DNA from: Agrococcus sp. ARC_14
GTDB taxonomy: Bacteria > Actinomycetota > Actinomycetes > Actinomycetales > Microbacteriaceae
Length of the DNA: 64,000 nt
NCBI RefSeq assembly: GCF_022436485.1
Contig: NZ_JAKUDO010000001.1
Location: 930,001 to 994,000, forward strand
Direction of reading: 5' to 3'
Position 1 is the first letter of the stretch. Every line of letters begins with the position of its first letter. The notes below the pieces were generated by a model, which ran no database searches, was not told the DNA's origin, and saw only the letters and a list, made by a program, of their open reading frames with translations. Made by a program: the position numbers and the translations under genes. Shown piece by piece: positions 16,477-25,105 of this stretch.

Positions 16477-16508
16477 CGGAGCGGCTCAGCCGGCAGGGGT
16501 GCGGACGG

Positions 16509-18311
16509 CTACTCGACGGTCGTGGTCGGGGCGGGCGCGAGCAGCTGGTGCGTGGCGAGCTCGCGATAGAGCGGCGACGACTCCAGCAGCTCGGCGTGCG
16601 TGCCGGTGGCGAGCACCTGCCCGCCGTCGAGCACCACGATCTGGTCGGCATCGACGACCGTCGCGAGCCGGTGCGCGATCACGAGCGTCGTGCGGCCCTC
16701 GCTCGCCACATCGAGCGCCACCTTCAGCGCGGCCTCGTTGCGGGCGTCGAGGTTGGCAGTCGACTCGTCGAGCAGCAGGATCGGCGTCGATGCCAGCAGC
16801 GCGCGGGCGATCGCCAGGCGCTGCCGCTCGCCGCCGGAGAGCAGCACGCCGCCTTCGCCGACCTCCGCGCCGAGCCCCTTCGCCGCCCGGCTCACGAGCC
16901 CGCCCAGGTTCACCGAGTCGAGCGCGGTGAGCAGTTGCTCGTCGCTCGCATCGGAGGCGCCGAGGCGCAGGTTGTCGCGCAGCGTACCCGCGAGCACCGG
17001 GGCGTCCTGCTCGACGTAGCCGATGCGTGCCCGCAGGCTGTCGCGGTCGACGTCGCGCACGTCGACGCCGCCCACGCGCACGCTGCCGCCCGTCACGTCG
17101 TAGAACCGCTCGACGAGCGCGAACGTCGTCGACTTGCCGGCGCCGGATGGGCCGACGAGGGCTGTGCGGGATCCGGCCGGCACCGAGAAGGAGACATCCT
17201 CGAGCACCACGCGTTCGTCGTCGGCCGCCGGGTAGGCGAAGGTGACGCCCTCGAACGCGACCATGGGCGCGCCCACCTGCGGTGCCAGCGCGACGTCCGC
17301 ATCCGCATCCGCCTCGCTCGGCAGCCGCACGATCTCCTGGATGCGGCCGAGCGCGCCGAGGGCGACGCTCACGGCCGCGATGGCGCCGGCGAGCTGGCCG
17401 AGCGGCATCACCATCAGGAACAGGAACAGGAGGAAGCCGACCAGCTGCGAGATATCGAGCTCGCCCGTGGCCACGCGCAGCCCGCCGACGCCCAGCACGA
17501 CGAGGAACGACAGGTTCACGGCGACACCGAGGATCGGCACGACGAACGCCGAGATCTTCGCGACCCGCACGCCCGCGCGGAACGCATCACCCGCACGCTC
17601 GCCGACGCCATCGACCTCGCGCTCGGTCGCGCCGGCCGCGCGCACCGTGCGCACCGCGCTGATCGCCCGCTCGAGCGCGCTCGTCAGGTGACCGACCTCC
17701 TCCTGCGCCTTGCCGGAGGCACGCGTGAGCAGCGGCATCACGACGAGCATCGCCGCGATCGCGACTGCGAGCACCAGCACGGTCAGTCCCAGCAGCAGCG
17801 GGTCGATGATGAGCATGGCGACGACGGCCCCCACGAGCGTCAGCAGGCCGCCGATCGACTCGACCAGGCCCTGCGTCAGCACAGCCCGCAGCAGCGTCGT
17901 GTCGCTGCCGACGCGGCTCACGAGGTCGCCGACCCGCCGGGCGTCGAACTCGGGGATCGGCAGCCGCAGCATGCGACCCACCAGCGTGCGGCGCGTGCGC
18001 AGCACCACGTGCTCACCGAGCAGCTGCAGCAGGAAGTGCTGGAAGCCGTCGCTGACCGCGCCGATCACCACGACCAGCACGAGCACGAGCGGCAGCCACT
18101 CGAGCGGCTGCGTGTCCTCGACGCGCGCGATGACCTCCTGCACCAGCACCGGCTGGGCGAGTGCGAACGCGGCGCCGAAGACCGACAGCACGATCGCGCC
18201 GGTCAGCAGCCCCTTCTTGGGGAAGAGGTAGGGCAGCAGCTCCTTGACGCCGGCCCGCGGCCCGTCGTCGCCGGCCCGTCGTCGGCCGAACAGGCCTCGT
18301 CGTTCGCTCAT
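16509..18311 (-). CDS. ABC transporter, fused permease-ATPase (type IV exporter, multidrug type)
   Basis: A 600-residue half-transporter expected to form a homodimer that exports drugs or lipids. Six transmembrane helices occupy about residues 35-330. The nucleotide-binding domain follows: Walker A GPSGAGKSTT (about 387), Q-loop ARIGYVEQD, signature LSGGERQRLAIARALL (about 480), Walker B ILLLDESTA and the H-loop VIAHR. The start is ATG 18311; upstream sequence in the same frame belongs to other genes. The small HTH gene ends 13 bases upstream on the same strand, forming a regulator-transporter operon. Confidence 0.92.
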   Translation of the reverse strand: MSERRGLFGRRRAGDDGPRAGVKELLPYLFPKKGLLTGAIVLSVFGAAFALAQPVLVQEVIARVEDTQPLEWLPLVLVLVVVIGAVSDGFQHFLLQLLGEHVVLRTRRTLVGRMLRLPIPEFDARRVGDLVSRVGSDTTLLRAVLTQGLVESIGGLLTLVGAVVAMLIIDPLLLGLTVLVLAVAIAAMLVVMPLLTRASGKAQEEVGHLTSALERAISAVRTVRAAGATEREVDGVGERAGDAFRAGVRVAKISAFVVPILGVAVNLSFLVVLGVGGLRVATGELDISQLVGFLLFLFLMVMPLGQLAGAIAAVSVALGALGRIQEIVRLPSEADADADVALAPQVGAPMVAFEGVTFAYPAADDERVVLEDVSFSVPAGSRTALVGPSGAGKSTTFALVERFYDVTGGSVRVGGVDVRDVDRDSLRARIGYVEQDAPVLAGTLRDNLRLGASDASDEQLLTALDSVNLGGLVSRAAKGLGAEVGEGGVLLSGGERQRLAIARALLASTPILLLDESTANLDARNEAALKVALDVASEGRTTLVIAHRLATVVDADQIVVLDGGQVLATGTHAELLESSPLYRELATHQLLAPAPTTTVE

Positions 18312-18324
18312 CGTCCGCTCTCCG

Positions 18325-18528
18325 CTACCGCTTGCCGTGCTTCTTGTGGACCGCCTGTCGCGAGACCCCGAGCGCATCGGCGATCGCCTGCCAGGCAAAC
18401 CCCTCCATTCTTGCGCGTCGCACGAGCGCCGACTCCTCGCGCTCGATCTCGCGACGCGATTCGGCCGAGCGGGCGAGCTGCTCGAGCACGCCGAGAGGCC
18501 GCTCGCTCGATGCCGTGATGCGCTCCAT
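18325..18528 (-). CDS. Small helix-turn-helix regulator (67 aa)
   Basis: A 67-residue protein with a coiled, charged N-terminal half and a C-terminal HTH (WQAIADALGVSRQAVHKKHGKR, recognition helix SRQAVHKK). It has no room for a ligand domain, so it may act as a simple repressor or need a partner. The ATG at 18528 lies 6 bases from a CAAGAT -10 box that is spaced 17 bases from a perfect TTGACA -35, predicting a leaderless mRNA. Two dyads overlap exactly these boxes, so autorepression is likely. It is the first gene in the exporter operon. Confidence 0.8.
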   Translation of the reverse strand: MERITASSERPLGVLEQLARSAESRREIEREESALVRRARMEGFAWQAIADALGVSRQAVHKKHGKR

Positions 18529-18529
18529 G

Positions 18530-18575
18530 TGTCAATCTTGGTTGACGAATGCGGATGTGTCAACTCTGGTTGACA
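18530..18575 (-). promoter_or_regulatory. Twin operators TGTCAA-N6-TTGACA over the HTH/ABC promoter
   Basis: Two related dyads: TGTCAATCTTGGTTGACG (18530-18547, one arm position imperfect) and TGTCAACTCTGGTTGACA (18558-18575, perfect 6-bp arms). Their centres are 28 bases apart. On the minus strand the second supplies the -35 TTGACA and the first covers the -10 CAAGAT and the transcription start. They also sit in the shared region upstream of the plus-strand ABC ATPase gene (start 18624). Confidence 0.75.
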
Positions 18576-18609
18576 TCGGCGGCTCGGCCACCGTGTCGGC
18601 GGCAGGCGG

Positions 18610-18615
18610 TAGCGT
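18610..18615 (+). promoter_or_regulatory. -10 box TAGCGT before the ABC ATPase gene
   Basis: TAGCGT with an 8-base spacer to GTG 18624. The operators at 18530-18575 lie just upstream of where its -35 would be, so one regulator could influence both directions. Confidence 0.4.
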
Positions 18616-18623
18616 GATGGATC

Positions 18624-19550
18624 GTGCCAGCACCTGTCATCGAGGCCACGGGCCTGACCAAGCGCTACGGCGACTTCACGGCCGTCGACGGCATCGACTT
18701 CGCGATCCAGCCAGGGGAGGCGTTCGGCTTCCTCGGCCCCAACGGCGCGGGCAAGTCGACGACGATGCGCATGATCGCCGCCACCTCCACCCGCACCGCG
18801 GGCGACCTCACGGTGCTCGGCTTCGACCCGGAGAGCCACGGGCCGGAGATCCGCGCGCAGCTGGGCATCGTGCCGCAAGCCGACCAGCTCGACGAAGAGC
18901 TGCGGGTGATCGACAACCTCATCGTCTACGGCCGCTACTTCGGGCTGCCGCTGCCCTACGTGAAGCGCCGCGCTGAGGAGCTGCTGGAGTTCGCGCAGCT
19001 CACCGACAAGCGCAAGTCGCGCGTCGACGGGCTCTCCGGCGGCATGAAGCGCCGCCTCACCATCGCCCGCGGCCTCATCAACAGCCCGAAGGCGATGCTG
19101 CTCGACGAGCCGACCACGGGCCTCGATCCGCAGGCTCGGCACGTGCTCTGGGATCGGCTCTTCCGGCTCAAGGAGGAGGGCACGACGCTCGTGCTCACGA
19201 CGCACTACATGGACGAGGCAGAGCAGCTCTGCGACCGGCTCGTCGTCGTCGACAAGGGCACGATCGTCGCGGAGGGCAGCCCCTCGGCGCTCATCCGTCA
19301 GTACTCCACCCGCGAGGTGCTCGAGGTGCGCTTCGGCTCCGCCCACAACGAGGCGGCGGCGAAGACGATCGAGGGCATCGGCGACCGCATCGAGGTGCTG
19401 CCCGATCGCGTGCTCATCTACGACAACGACGGCGAGGCCGCGATGGCGGCGGTGCACGAGCGCGGCCTCAGCCCCATCACGTCGCTCGTGCGCCGCTCGA
19501 GCCTCGAGGACGTCTTCCTGCGGCTCACGGGAAGGTCGCTGATCGAATGA
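18624..19550 (+). CDS. ABC transporter ATP-binding protein (DrrA/NodI-like)
   Basis: A 308-residue ATPase for a two-permease exporter. Walker A GPNGAGKST is near residues 39-47, the signature LSGGMKRRLTIARGL near 137, Walker B MLLDEPTTGLDP near 155 and the H-loop TTHYMDEAE near 190. The C-terminal ~90 residues form the regulatory domain typical of DrrA/NodI proteins. GTG 18624 is the start. The next gene overlaps by 4 bases, and the pattern ATPase plus two ABC-2 permeases fits drug or polyketide export. Confidence 0.9.
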   Translation: MPAPVIEATGLTKRYGDFTAVDGIDFAIQPGEAFGFLGPNGAGKSTTMRMIAATSTRTAGDLTVLGFDPESHGPEIRAQLGIVPQADQLDEELRVIDNLIVYGRYFGLPLPYVKRRAEELLEFAQLTDKRKSRVDGLSGGMKRRLTIARGLINSPKAMLLDEPTTGLDPQARHVLWDRLFRLKEEGTTLVLTTHYMDEAEQLCDRLVVVDKGTIVAEGSPSALIRQYSTREVLEVRFGSAHNEAAAKTIEGIGDRIEVLPDRVLIYDNDGEAAMAAVHERGLSPITSLVRRSSLEDVFLRLTGRSLIE

Positions 19551-20407
19551 GCGAGCACGTCGCTGCGCGCCCCGGCACGATGGATGCCGGTGGTGTCGAT
19601 CACGCCGTCGTCGCCCGTCGTGCGAGGGCCTGGGGCTGGTGGTTCGTCGCCGAGCACCGCATCCGCGCCATGCGCTCCTACGTCGCCTCGTGGATCGCGA
19701 TCGGCATCGGCTCGCCGTTCCTGTACCTCATGGGCCTGGGCCTCGGCCTCGGCCTGCTGGTGGATGCGAACCAGGGTGCGCAAGGCGTCGACGGCGTGCC
19801 ATACCTGACCTTCATCGCGCCCGCGCTCGCCATGGCGACGGCCATGCAGACGGCCGCGCAGGAGAACACCTACGGCGTCTTCGGCGGCTTCAAGTGGTTC
19901 CCGATGTTCTTCGCGATGAACGGCACCCCCATCAGCCCTGCCCACATCGTGGTCGGCTTCCAGGTCTCGGTGCTCGTGCGCGTGATGCTGCCGCTGATCG
20001 CCTTCTCGGCCGTGATGGTGCTGTTCGACATCGGCGACCCGTTCGGCGCCCTGCTGCTGCTGCCGATCGGCCTGCTGCTCGCGACCGCCGTCGGCTTCGC
20101 CGTGATGGCCTGGGTGGCGACGCAGACGGAGGACCGCGGGCAGCTCTCCTTCGTCGAGCGGTTCGTGGTCGTGCCGCTCACGCTCTTCTCCGGCACCTAC
20201 TTCCCGCTCGAGACGCTGCCGGTCTTCCTGCACTGGGTCGGTTGGATCTCGCCCCTCTGGCACGCGGCAGAGCTGGGGCGCGCAGCGCTCTACGGCGCGC
20301 CGCTGACGCCGCTCATGCTGCTCGTCCATCTCGGCTACCTCGTGCTGCTGGCGGCCGTCACATGCTGGCTCTCGATCCGCACCTTCCGACGGAGGCTCGA
20401 CAAGTGA
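19547..20407 (+). CDS. ABC-2 type permease (first)
   Basis: A 286-residue integral membrane protein with about six helices. It has the ABC-2 pattern: an N-terminal amphipathic part, IGSPFLYLMGLGLGLGLL as first helix, LTFIAPALAMATAMQTAAQENTYGVFGGFKW, and the late FSGTYFPLETLPVFLHWVGWISPLWHAAELGR segment typical of NodJ/DrrB-like permeases. ATG 19547 overlaps the ATPase stop, and its own stop overlaps the second permease, so all three are translationally coupled. Confidence 0.87.
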   Translation: MSEHVAARPGTMDAGGVDHAVVARRARAWGWWFVAEHRIRAMRSYVASWIAIGIGSPFLYLMGLGLGLGLLVDANQGAQGVDGVPYLTFIAPALAMATAMQTAAQENTYGVFGGFKWFPMFFAMNGTPISPAHIVVGFQVSVLVRVMLPLIAFSAVMVLFDIGDPFGALLLLPIGLLLATAVGFAVMAWVATQTEDRGQLSFVERFVVVPLTLFSGTYFPLETLPVFLHWVGWISPLWHAAELGRAALYGAPLTPLMLLVHLGYLVLLAAVTCWLSIRTFRRRLDK

Positions 20408-21240
20408 CCGAGCTGCACCCATCCGAGCTGATCGAGGCGCCCGCCCCCTCCATCCGCGGCCCGTTGCGCGGCCTCTATGCCGGCAACACCCGCTCGGTGG
20501 TGATGCGCGGCCTGCAGGTGATGGCGCGCACCAACTGGGTGGTCGTGCTCACCGGCTTCTTCGAGCCGGTCTTCTACCTGCTCTCCATGGGCGTCGGGCT
20601 CGGCGCGCTCATCGGCTCGGTGGAGTTCTACGGCACCGATGTGCCCTACGCCGCCTACATCGCGCCGGCGCTGATGGCGGTCAGCGCCATGAACGGCGCC
20701 GTCTACGACTCGACGATGAACGTCTTCTTCAAGATGAACTTCGCCAAGCTCTACCAGCAGATGCTCTCGACCTCGCTCGGCCCGCTCGACGTCGCGCTCG
20801 GCGAGATCCTGCTGGCGCTGTTCCGCGGCCTGCTGTACGCCTGCGGCTTCATGGTCGTGACCACGCTCATGGGCCTCAACCTCTCCTGGACGGCGGTGCT
20901 GGCGATCCCGGCCGCGCTCGTCGTGGCGTTCGGGTTCGCCTCGTTCGGCATGGCCATCACGAGCTACATGAAGACGTTCCAGCACCTCGACTACGTCTAC
21001 TTCTTCATGATGCCGATGTTCTTGCTCTCGGCCACGTTCTTCCCGATCGAGGTCTACCCGCAGGGCGTGCAGTGGGTCATCCAGGCGATGCCGCTGTGGC
21101 ACGGCGTCGACATGATCCGGCAGCTGACCACGGGCATCATCCAGCCCTCGCTGGGCATCCACCTGCTCTACTTCGCCGTGATGATCGTCGCCGGGCTGTG
21201 GTTCACGACCGCCCGCCTGCGTGCGCTCTTCCTGCGCTGA
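20404..21240 (+). CDS. ABC-2 type permease (second)
   Basis: A 278-residue membrane protein, paralogous to the preceding permease. It carries LTGFFEPVFYLLSMGVGLGALI, YIAPALMAVSAMNGAVYDSTMNVFFKM and LLSATFFPIEVYPQGVQWVIQAMPLWHGVDMIRQL. The start is GTG 20404, which overlaps the previous stop codon (GTGA). With the first permease it would form a heterodimeric channel. The frame is open further upstream, but that part is antiphase to the first permease and was rejected. Confidence 0.87.
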   Translation: MTELHPSELIEAPAPSIRGPLRGLYAGNTRSVVMRGLQVMARTNWVVVLTGFFEPVFYLLSMGVGLGALIGSVEFYGTDVPYAAYIAPALMAVSAMNGAVYDSTMNVFFKMNFAKLYQQMLSTSLGPLDVALGEILLALFRGLLYACGFMVVTTLMGLNLSWTAVLAIPAALVVAFGFASFGMAITSYMKTFQHLDYVYFFMMPMFLLSATFFPIEVYPQGVQWVIQAMPLWHGVDMIRQLTTGIIQPSLGIHLLYFAVMIVAGLWFTTARLRALFLR

Positions 21241-21257
21241 CGCACAGTCGCCGAGCC

Positions 21258-21263
21258 TAGGGT
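21258..21263 (+). promoter_or_regulatory. -10 box TAGGGT, leaderless-type promoter
   Basis: TAGGGT with a 6-base spacer to ATG 21270 of the PfkB-family gene. Confidence 0.5.
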
Positions 21264-21269
21264 GAGCGC

Positions 21270-22205
21270 ATGGCACGCGTGCTCGTCTTCGCCCCGGCAC
21301 CCATCCTCACCATCACGGTCGAGGCGCATCGCGGAGAGCCCGAGGTGCATCTGCACGTGGGCGGGCAGGGAGTCTGGCAGGCGCGGATGCTCGTCGCGCT
21401 CGGCGCCGACGTGGTGCTGGTGTGCAGCGTGGCGGGAGAGGCGGGGACCGTCGCCCGGCACCTGCTCGCCGACGAGGGCTTCCGAGTGGTCGCGATCGAG
21501 CGCGAGGGGGTCAGCCCCGCCTACATCCACGACCGGCGCGGCGGTGAGCGACAGCCCATCGTGGAGGCGCAGGGCGAGCCGCTCTCGCGCCATGAGCTCG
21601 ACGCGCTCTACTCTGCGACGCTGCGGGAATCGGCGGATGCAGACCTCGTCATCCTCTCCGGGCCCGAGGGCGACGACATGCTGGAGGCCGACGTCTACCG
21701 GCGGCTCGCGAGCGACATGCGCGAGCTCGGTCGTACGGTGCTCGTCGACCTCGCGGGCGATCGGCTGGAGGCGGCGCTCGAGGGCGGCGTCGACGTGCTC
21801 AAGGTCAGTCACGAAGAGCTCGTCGCCGACGGCCGCGTCGCCGACGGAGACGACGAGGCCCAGCTGCTCGCGGCTGCCAGGGAGATCGCCGCGGGCGGTG
21901 TCGGCCTCGTCGCGGTCACTCGCGCAGCAGCCGGCTCGATCGTGGTCGGTCAGGAGGGCACCTGGCGCGTCGTCGCCCCTGAGCTCGAGCCGGTCGACAC
22001 GCGCGGCGCCGGCGACTCCTACACCGCGGGGCTGGCGTCGGTGCTGGCCGCAGGCGGCAGCCACGCCGATGCCGTGCGCACGGGTGCCGCCGCCGGCGCG
22101 GTGAACGCCACGCGGCGCGGGCTCGGCACCGGCGACGCCGAGGCGATCCGGGCGATCGCCGCGCGGGTCGAGCTCCAGGCTCTCGACGACGAGGCGGCGC
22201 GCTGA
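21270..22205 (+). CDS. PfkB-family carbohydrate kinase
   Basis: A 311-residue sugar kinase of the ribokinase/1-phosphofructokinase group. The N-terminal signature is seen as HVGGQGVWQARMLVALGADVVLVC, and the C-terminal signature with the anion hole and catalytic Asp as DTRGAGDSYTAGLASVLA (about residues 243-260). The ordering of a phosphofructokinase-like lid is conserved, but residues that define the sugar are not clear. It overlaps surE by one base. The pairing with a nucleotidase may point to a phosphate-balancing role, which is inference only. Confidence 0.82.
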   Translation: MARVLVFAPAPILTITVEAHRGEPEVHLHVGGQGVWQARMLVALGADVVLVCSVAGEAGTVARHLLADEGFRVVAIEREGVSPAYIHDRRGGERQPIVEAQGEPLSRHELDALYSATLRESADADLVILSGPEGDDMLEADVYRRLASDMRELGRTVLVDLAGDRLEAALEGGVDVLKVSHEELVADGRVADGDDEAQLLAAAREIAAGGVGLVAVTRAAAGSIVVGQEGTWRVVAPELEPVDTRGAGDSYTAGLASVLAAGGSHADAVRTGAAAGAVNATRRGLGTGDAEAIRAIAARVELQALDDEAAR

Positions 22206-22963
22206 TGCGGGCGCTCATCACGAACGACGACGGCATCGACTCGCCAGGACTGCTGGCACTGGCGCGAGTCGCGATCGAGGCGGGCATGGATGTGGTGGTC
22301 GCGGCGCCCGCGCACGAGCACTCCGGTGCCAGCGCATCCATCATCGCCACGCAGGGCGCCGCCGTGACTGCGGCCGGCGGCAAGGGCACGGTGCGCTCGG
22401 AGCGCCGCGCCCTGCCCGGCCTGGACGCGGATGCCTACGCGGTGCACGCCGCACCGGCGCTCATCACGCTGCTGGCGCTGCACGGCTCCTTCGGCGGAGC
22501 GCCCGACGTCGTGCTCAGCGGCATCAACCGCGGTGCGAACGTCGGCGGCGCCATCATGCACTCCGGCACGGTGGGCGCCGCGCTCACGGCCGGGCAGGGC
22601 GGCGTGCGGTCGCTCGCGGTCTCGCTCCACGTCGGGCTCGCCGAGGACGGCGAGCAGCACTGGGCCACTGCGGCAGCGCTGAGCGCCCGTGCGCTCGCCC
22701 GGCTGGTCGGCGAGCCCGCCGGCACAGTGCTCAACCTCAACGTGCCCAACGTCGCAGACGCGACCGGCCTCGAGCTCGTCGAGGCGCCGCTGGCCCGGTT
22801 CGGCATCGTGCAGACGACCCTGACCGAGGTGGCGGGCGACGAGGTGCGGCTCTCCATCCGTGAGCACAGCGCCGCCGACGCGCCCGGCAGCGACATGGAG
22901 CGGCTGGCTTCCGGGTTCGCCACGATCACCGTCGTGCAGACGATCGCCGAACGTCGAGCCTGA
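22205..22963 (+). CDS. surE: 5'/3'-nucleotidase SurE
   Basis: A 252-residue metal-dependent phosphatase that removes phosphate from nucleoside monophosphates, often linked to stationary-phase survival. The N-terminal TNDDGIDSPG (metal ligands Asp8, Asp9), the Ser in HEHSGAS (near 40) and the Asn in LSGINRGANVG (near 103) are all present. ATG 22205 overlaps the stop of the kinase gene (TGATG). Length is normal for the family. Confidence 0.93.
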   Translation: MRALITNDDGIDSPGLLALARVAIEAGMDVVVAAPAHEHSGASASIIATQGAAVTAAGGKGTVRSERRALPGLDADAYAVHAAPALITLLALHGSFGGAPDVVLSGINRGANVGGAIMHSGTVGAALTAGQGGVRSLAVSLHVGLAEDGEQHWATAAALSARALARLVGEPAGTVLNLNVPNVADATGLELVEAPLARFGIVQTTLTEVAGDEVRLSIREHSAADAPGSDMERLASGFATITVVQTIAERRA

Positions 22964-22982
22964 CGTTCGGCCGATACGGCGA

Positions 22983-23013
22983 CGGCCGGCCGCCCTCCTC
23001 GGGCAGCCGGCCG
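22983..23013. terminator. Compound hairpin between convergent genes
   Basis: CGGCCGGC (22983-22990) pairs with GCCGGCCG (23006-23013), and an inner GCCC/GGGC pair (22992-22995/23001-23004) extends it. It separates surE from the convergent MFS gene. There is no T-tract, so the confidence is moderate. Confidence 0.55.
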
Positions 23014-23056
23014 CATCCGTCGTCGAGCGCGCAGCGCTCTGTGTCGGCTCGAGCGC

Positions 23057-24418
23057 TCAGCGCTCCATGTCGACGTCCTTGGTCTCCTTCGACACCAGCA
23101 GCGCGATGAGCGTGAGCACGCCCGCGCCCGAGAGGTAGACGCCCACCCAGAAGGGGCTGCCGCCGCCTGCCGTCCACAGCGCGACCGCGATGAACGGGGC
23201 GAGCGCGGCGCCGAGGATCGACGAGACGTTGTAGCTCACGCCCGAGCCTGTGTAGCGCACGTTGGTCGGGAAGAGCTCCGGCAGCAGCGCGCCCATCGGG
23301 CCGAAGGTGAAGCCCATGAGCGACATGCCGAGGATGAGCCACAGCATGACGCCGAACGTGCCGCCACCGGTCAGCGGCACCCAGAGCAGGCCGAACGCGA
23401 TGATCGCGAGCGTCACCCAGATGAGCAGCTTGCGACGGCCGAAGCGGTCAGCGAGCGGCCCGGACACCAGCGTGAAGATGCCGAAGAACACCACGCCGAC
23501 GATGAGCATCAGCACGAAGGTGTTGTACGAGTAGCCCAGCCCCGGCACGTCGGCGTCCACGGGCGCGCGGCCGTACGTGAGCGAGAACGCCGTCATCAGG
23601 TAGAAGAGCACGTAGGTCGCGAGCATGAAGAAGGTGCCGAGCAGCAGCTCCTTCCAGTGGTCGCGGAACACGGTCGCGAGCGGCAGGCGCTGGATCGTGC
23701 CCGTCGACTTCGCCTTCTCGAACGAGGTCGACTCGACGAGCTTCAGCCGCACCCAGAGGCCGACGATCACCATCACGGCCGAGAACAGGAAGGGGATGCG
23801 CCAGCCCCACTCGAGGAAGGCCTCGGACGGCATCGAGGGGTCGTCGCTCGGCAGCACCGCGGCGATGAGGAGGAACAGGCCGTTGGCGATGATGAACCCG
23901 ATCGGGGCGCCCAGCTGCGGGAACGTGCCGTACCAGGCGCGCTTGCCCGCCGGGGCGTTCTCGGTCGCGACGAGCGCAGCGCCCGACCACTCGCCGCCGA
24001 GGGCGAAGCCCTGCGCGAGGCGCATCAGCACGAGCAGGGCCGCGGCGAACCAGCCGATCTGGCCGTACGTCGGCAGCACGCCGATGAGGAAGGTGGCGAT
24101 GCCCATGGTGAGCAGCGCGCCGACGAGGGTGAGCTTGCGCCCGTGCTTGTCGCCGAGGTGGCCGAACACGACCGATCCGATCGGGCGCGCCACCATCGCG
24201 GCGCCGAATGCGGCGAACGATGCGAGCAGGGCCGTGGTGTCATCCCCGGTGGGGAAGAACAGGTGCGGGAACACCAGCACGGCGGCGGTCGCGTAGACGT
24301 AGAAGTCGTAGAACTCGATCGTCGTGCCGATGAGGCTTGCGAAGATGACGCGGCCGCGGGAGTTGGCCGGCTGCTGCTGTGACGACTCGGCGGTCGCCTG
24401 GCTTGCGGAGAGGGACAT
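23057..24418 (-). CDS. MFS transporter, metabolite:H+ symporter (MHS) family
   Basis: A 453-residue 12-helix transporter. The N-terminal SLIGTTIEFYDFYVYATAAVLVFPHLFFP, RPIGSVVFGHLGDKHGRKLTLV and RLAQGFALGGEWSGAALVATENAP are hallmark motifs of the MHS family (KgtP, ProP, shikimate and citrate transporters). Substrate could be an organic acid or compatible solute. The start ATG 24418 follows AGGAAGCAGC. The 179-base upstream gap carries a TACACT -10 candidate (24544-24549, minus) that would leave an mRNA leader of about 120 bases, in contrast to the leaderless genes around it. Confidence 0.9.
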   Translation of the reverse strand: MSLSASQATAESSQQQPANSRGRVIFASLIGTTIEFYDFYVYATAAVLVFPHLFFPTGDDTTALLASFAAFGAAMVARPIGSVVFGHLGDKHGRKLTLVGALLTMGIATFLIGVLPTYGQIGWFAAALLVLMRLAQGFALGGEWSGAALVATENAPAGKRAWYGTFPQLGAPIGFIIANGLFLLIAAVLPSDDPSMPSEAFLEWGWRIPFLFSAVMVIVGLWVRLKLVESTSFEKAKSTGTIQRLPLATVFRDHWKELLLGTFFMLATYVLFYLMTAFSLTYGRAPVDADVPGLGYSYNTFVLMLIVGVVFFGIFTLVSGPLADRFGRRKLLIWVTLAIIAFGLLWVPLTGGGTFGVMLWLILGMSLMGFTFGPMGALLPELFPTNVRYTGSGVSYNVSSILGAALAPFIAVALWTAGGGSPFWVGVYLSGAGVLTLIALLVSKETKDVDMER

Positions 24419-24597
24419 GCTGCTTCCTGGATGGGTTCACGCGCGGGGACGGTGCGGGTGTGCGATGCGCGTGTGGAGAGCGGTCCGCTTGTGACGGTCC
24501 GGTCGTGTCGGAGACACCCTTGGCTCCGCTTGGACGACGATCCAGTGTAACGAGCAGGGGGGCCTTCGCCCGCACTCCGACGAGGGCCAGGTGCGGG

Positions 24598-25056
24598 CTA
24601 CGGGGCGGTGGCGAAGTCGCCGCTCGTGCGCCACTCCGATGCGAGGTCGGTGACTGCCTCGTCGAACTCGGTCGGCTCGCATGTGCGGATCTCGAGGGTG
24701 TGCGTCGCACCGGCGGAGACGTAGGCGATGTCGGTGGTGATGGAGCCGGGGCACGCGTCGCCGCTGGATCGGTAGTCGCCGAGGATGCCCGCGTCGGTCA
24801 GCAGGATCTCGAGGCGATCGAGCTCCGCCGCATCCTCGATGACGTAGGTCGCAGTGTCGAAGTCTGGGATCGCCTGCGCCTGCGACGCCTCTGCGCGGCT
24901 GATGTCTGCCACGGGCGTCACGCTGCAGCGCGGATGCAGCGCAGCGCACGGCATGTCGGGGTCATCCAGGTGGGGCGGCAGGACGCAGCCGGTGGCGGCG
25001 AGGCCGACGACCGCCGCGACGCCTGCCGCGGCCACCCAGCGAGCAGCGGTACGCAT
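24598..25056 (-). CDS. Hypothetical lipoprotein
   Basis: A 152-residue exported protein of unknown function. The signal peptide RTAARWVAAAGVAAVVGL ends in the lipobox AATGC, with lipid Cys near residue 24. The mature part has four further cysteines (MPCAALHPRCSV, GDACPGS, RTCEPTE) that could form two disulfides. No family recognised. ATG 25056 sits 6 bases from a TACGGT box, so it has its own leaderless-type promoter. It stands alone between the MHS transporter and the riboflavin operon. Confidence 0.72.
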   Translation of the reverse strand: MRTAARWVAAAGVAAVVGLAATGCVLPPHLDDPDMPCAALHPRCSVTPVADISRAEASQAQAIPDFDTATYVIEDAAELDRLEILLTDAGILGDYRSSGDACPGSITTDIAYVSAGATHTLEIRTCEPTEFDEAVTDLASEWRTSGDFATAP

Positions 25057-25062
25057 GCGCTC

Positions 25063-25068
25063 ACCGTA
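25063..25068 (-). promoter_or_regulatory. -10 box TACGGT, leaderless-type promoter
   Basis: Read on the minus strand, TACGGT with a 6-base spacer to the ATG at 25056 of the hypothetical lipoprotein. Confidence 0.45.
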
Positions 25069-25105
25069 GGCGACGCCGCTGGGTGCCGTCTGCGGGGCGC
25101 CGGCG

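Noticed and set aside
16122..18518. Long plus-strand open frame opposite the fused ABC exporter
   Set aside because: It is antisense to a gene with complete ABC motifs; its translation is Arg/His/Gln-rich and low in complexity, as expected of a shadow frame in GC-rich DNA.
18312..19457. Extension of the ABC exporter frame to give a 982-residue protein
   Set aside because: The extra part is antisense to the DrrA-like ATPase and covers the HTH gene and operators; the natural start is ATG 18311.
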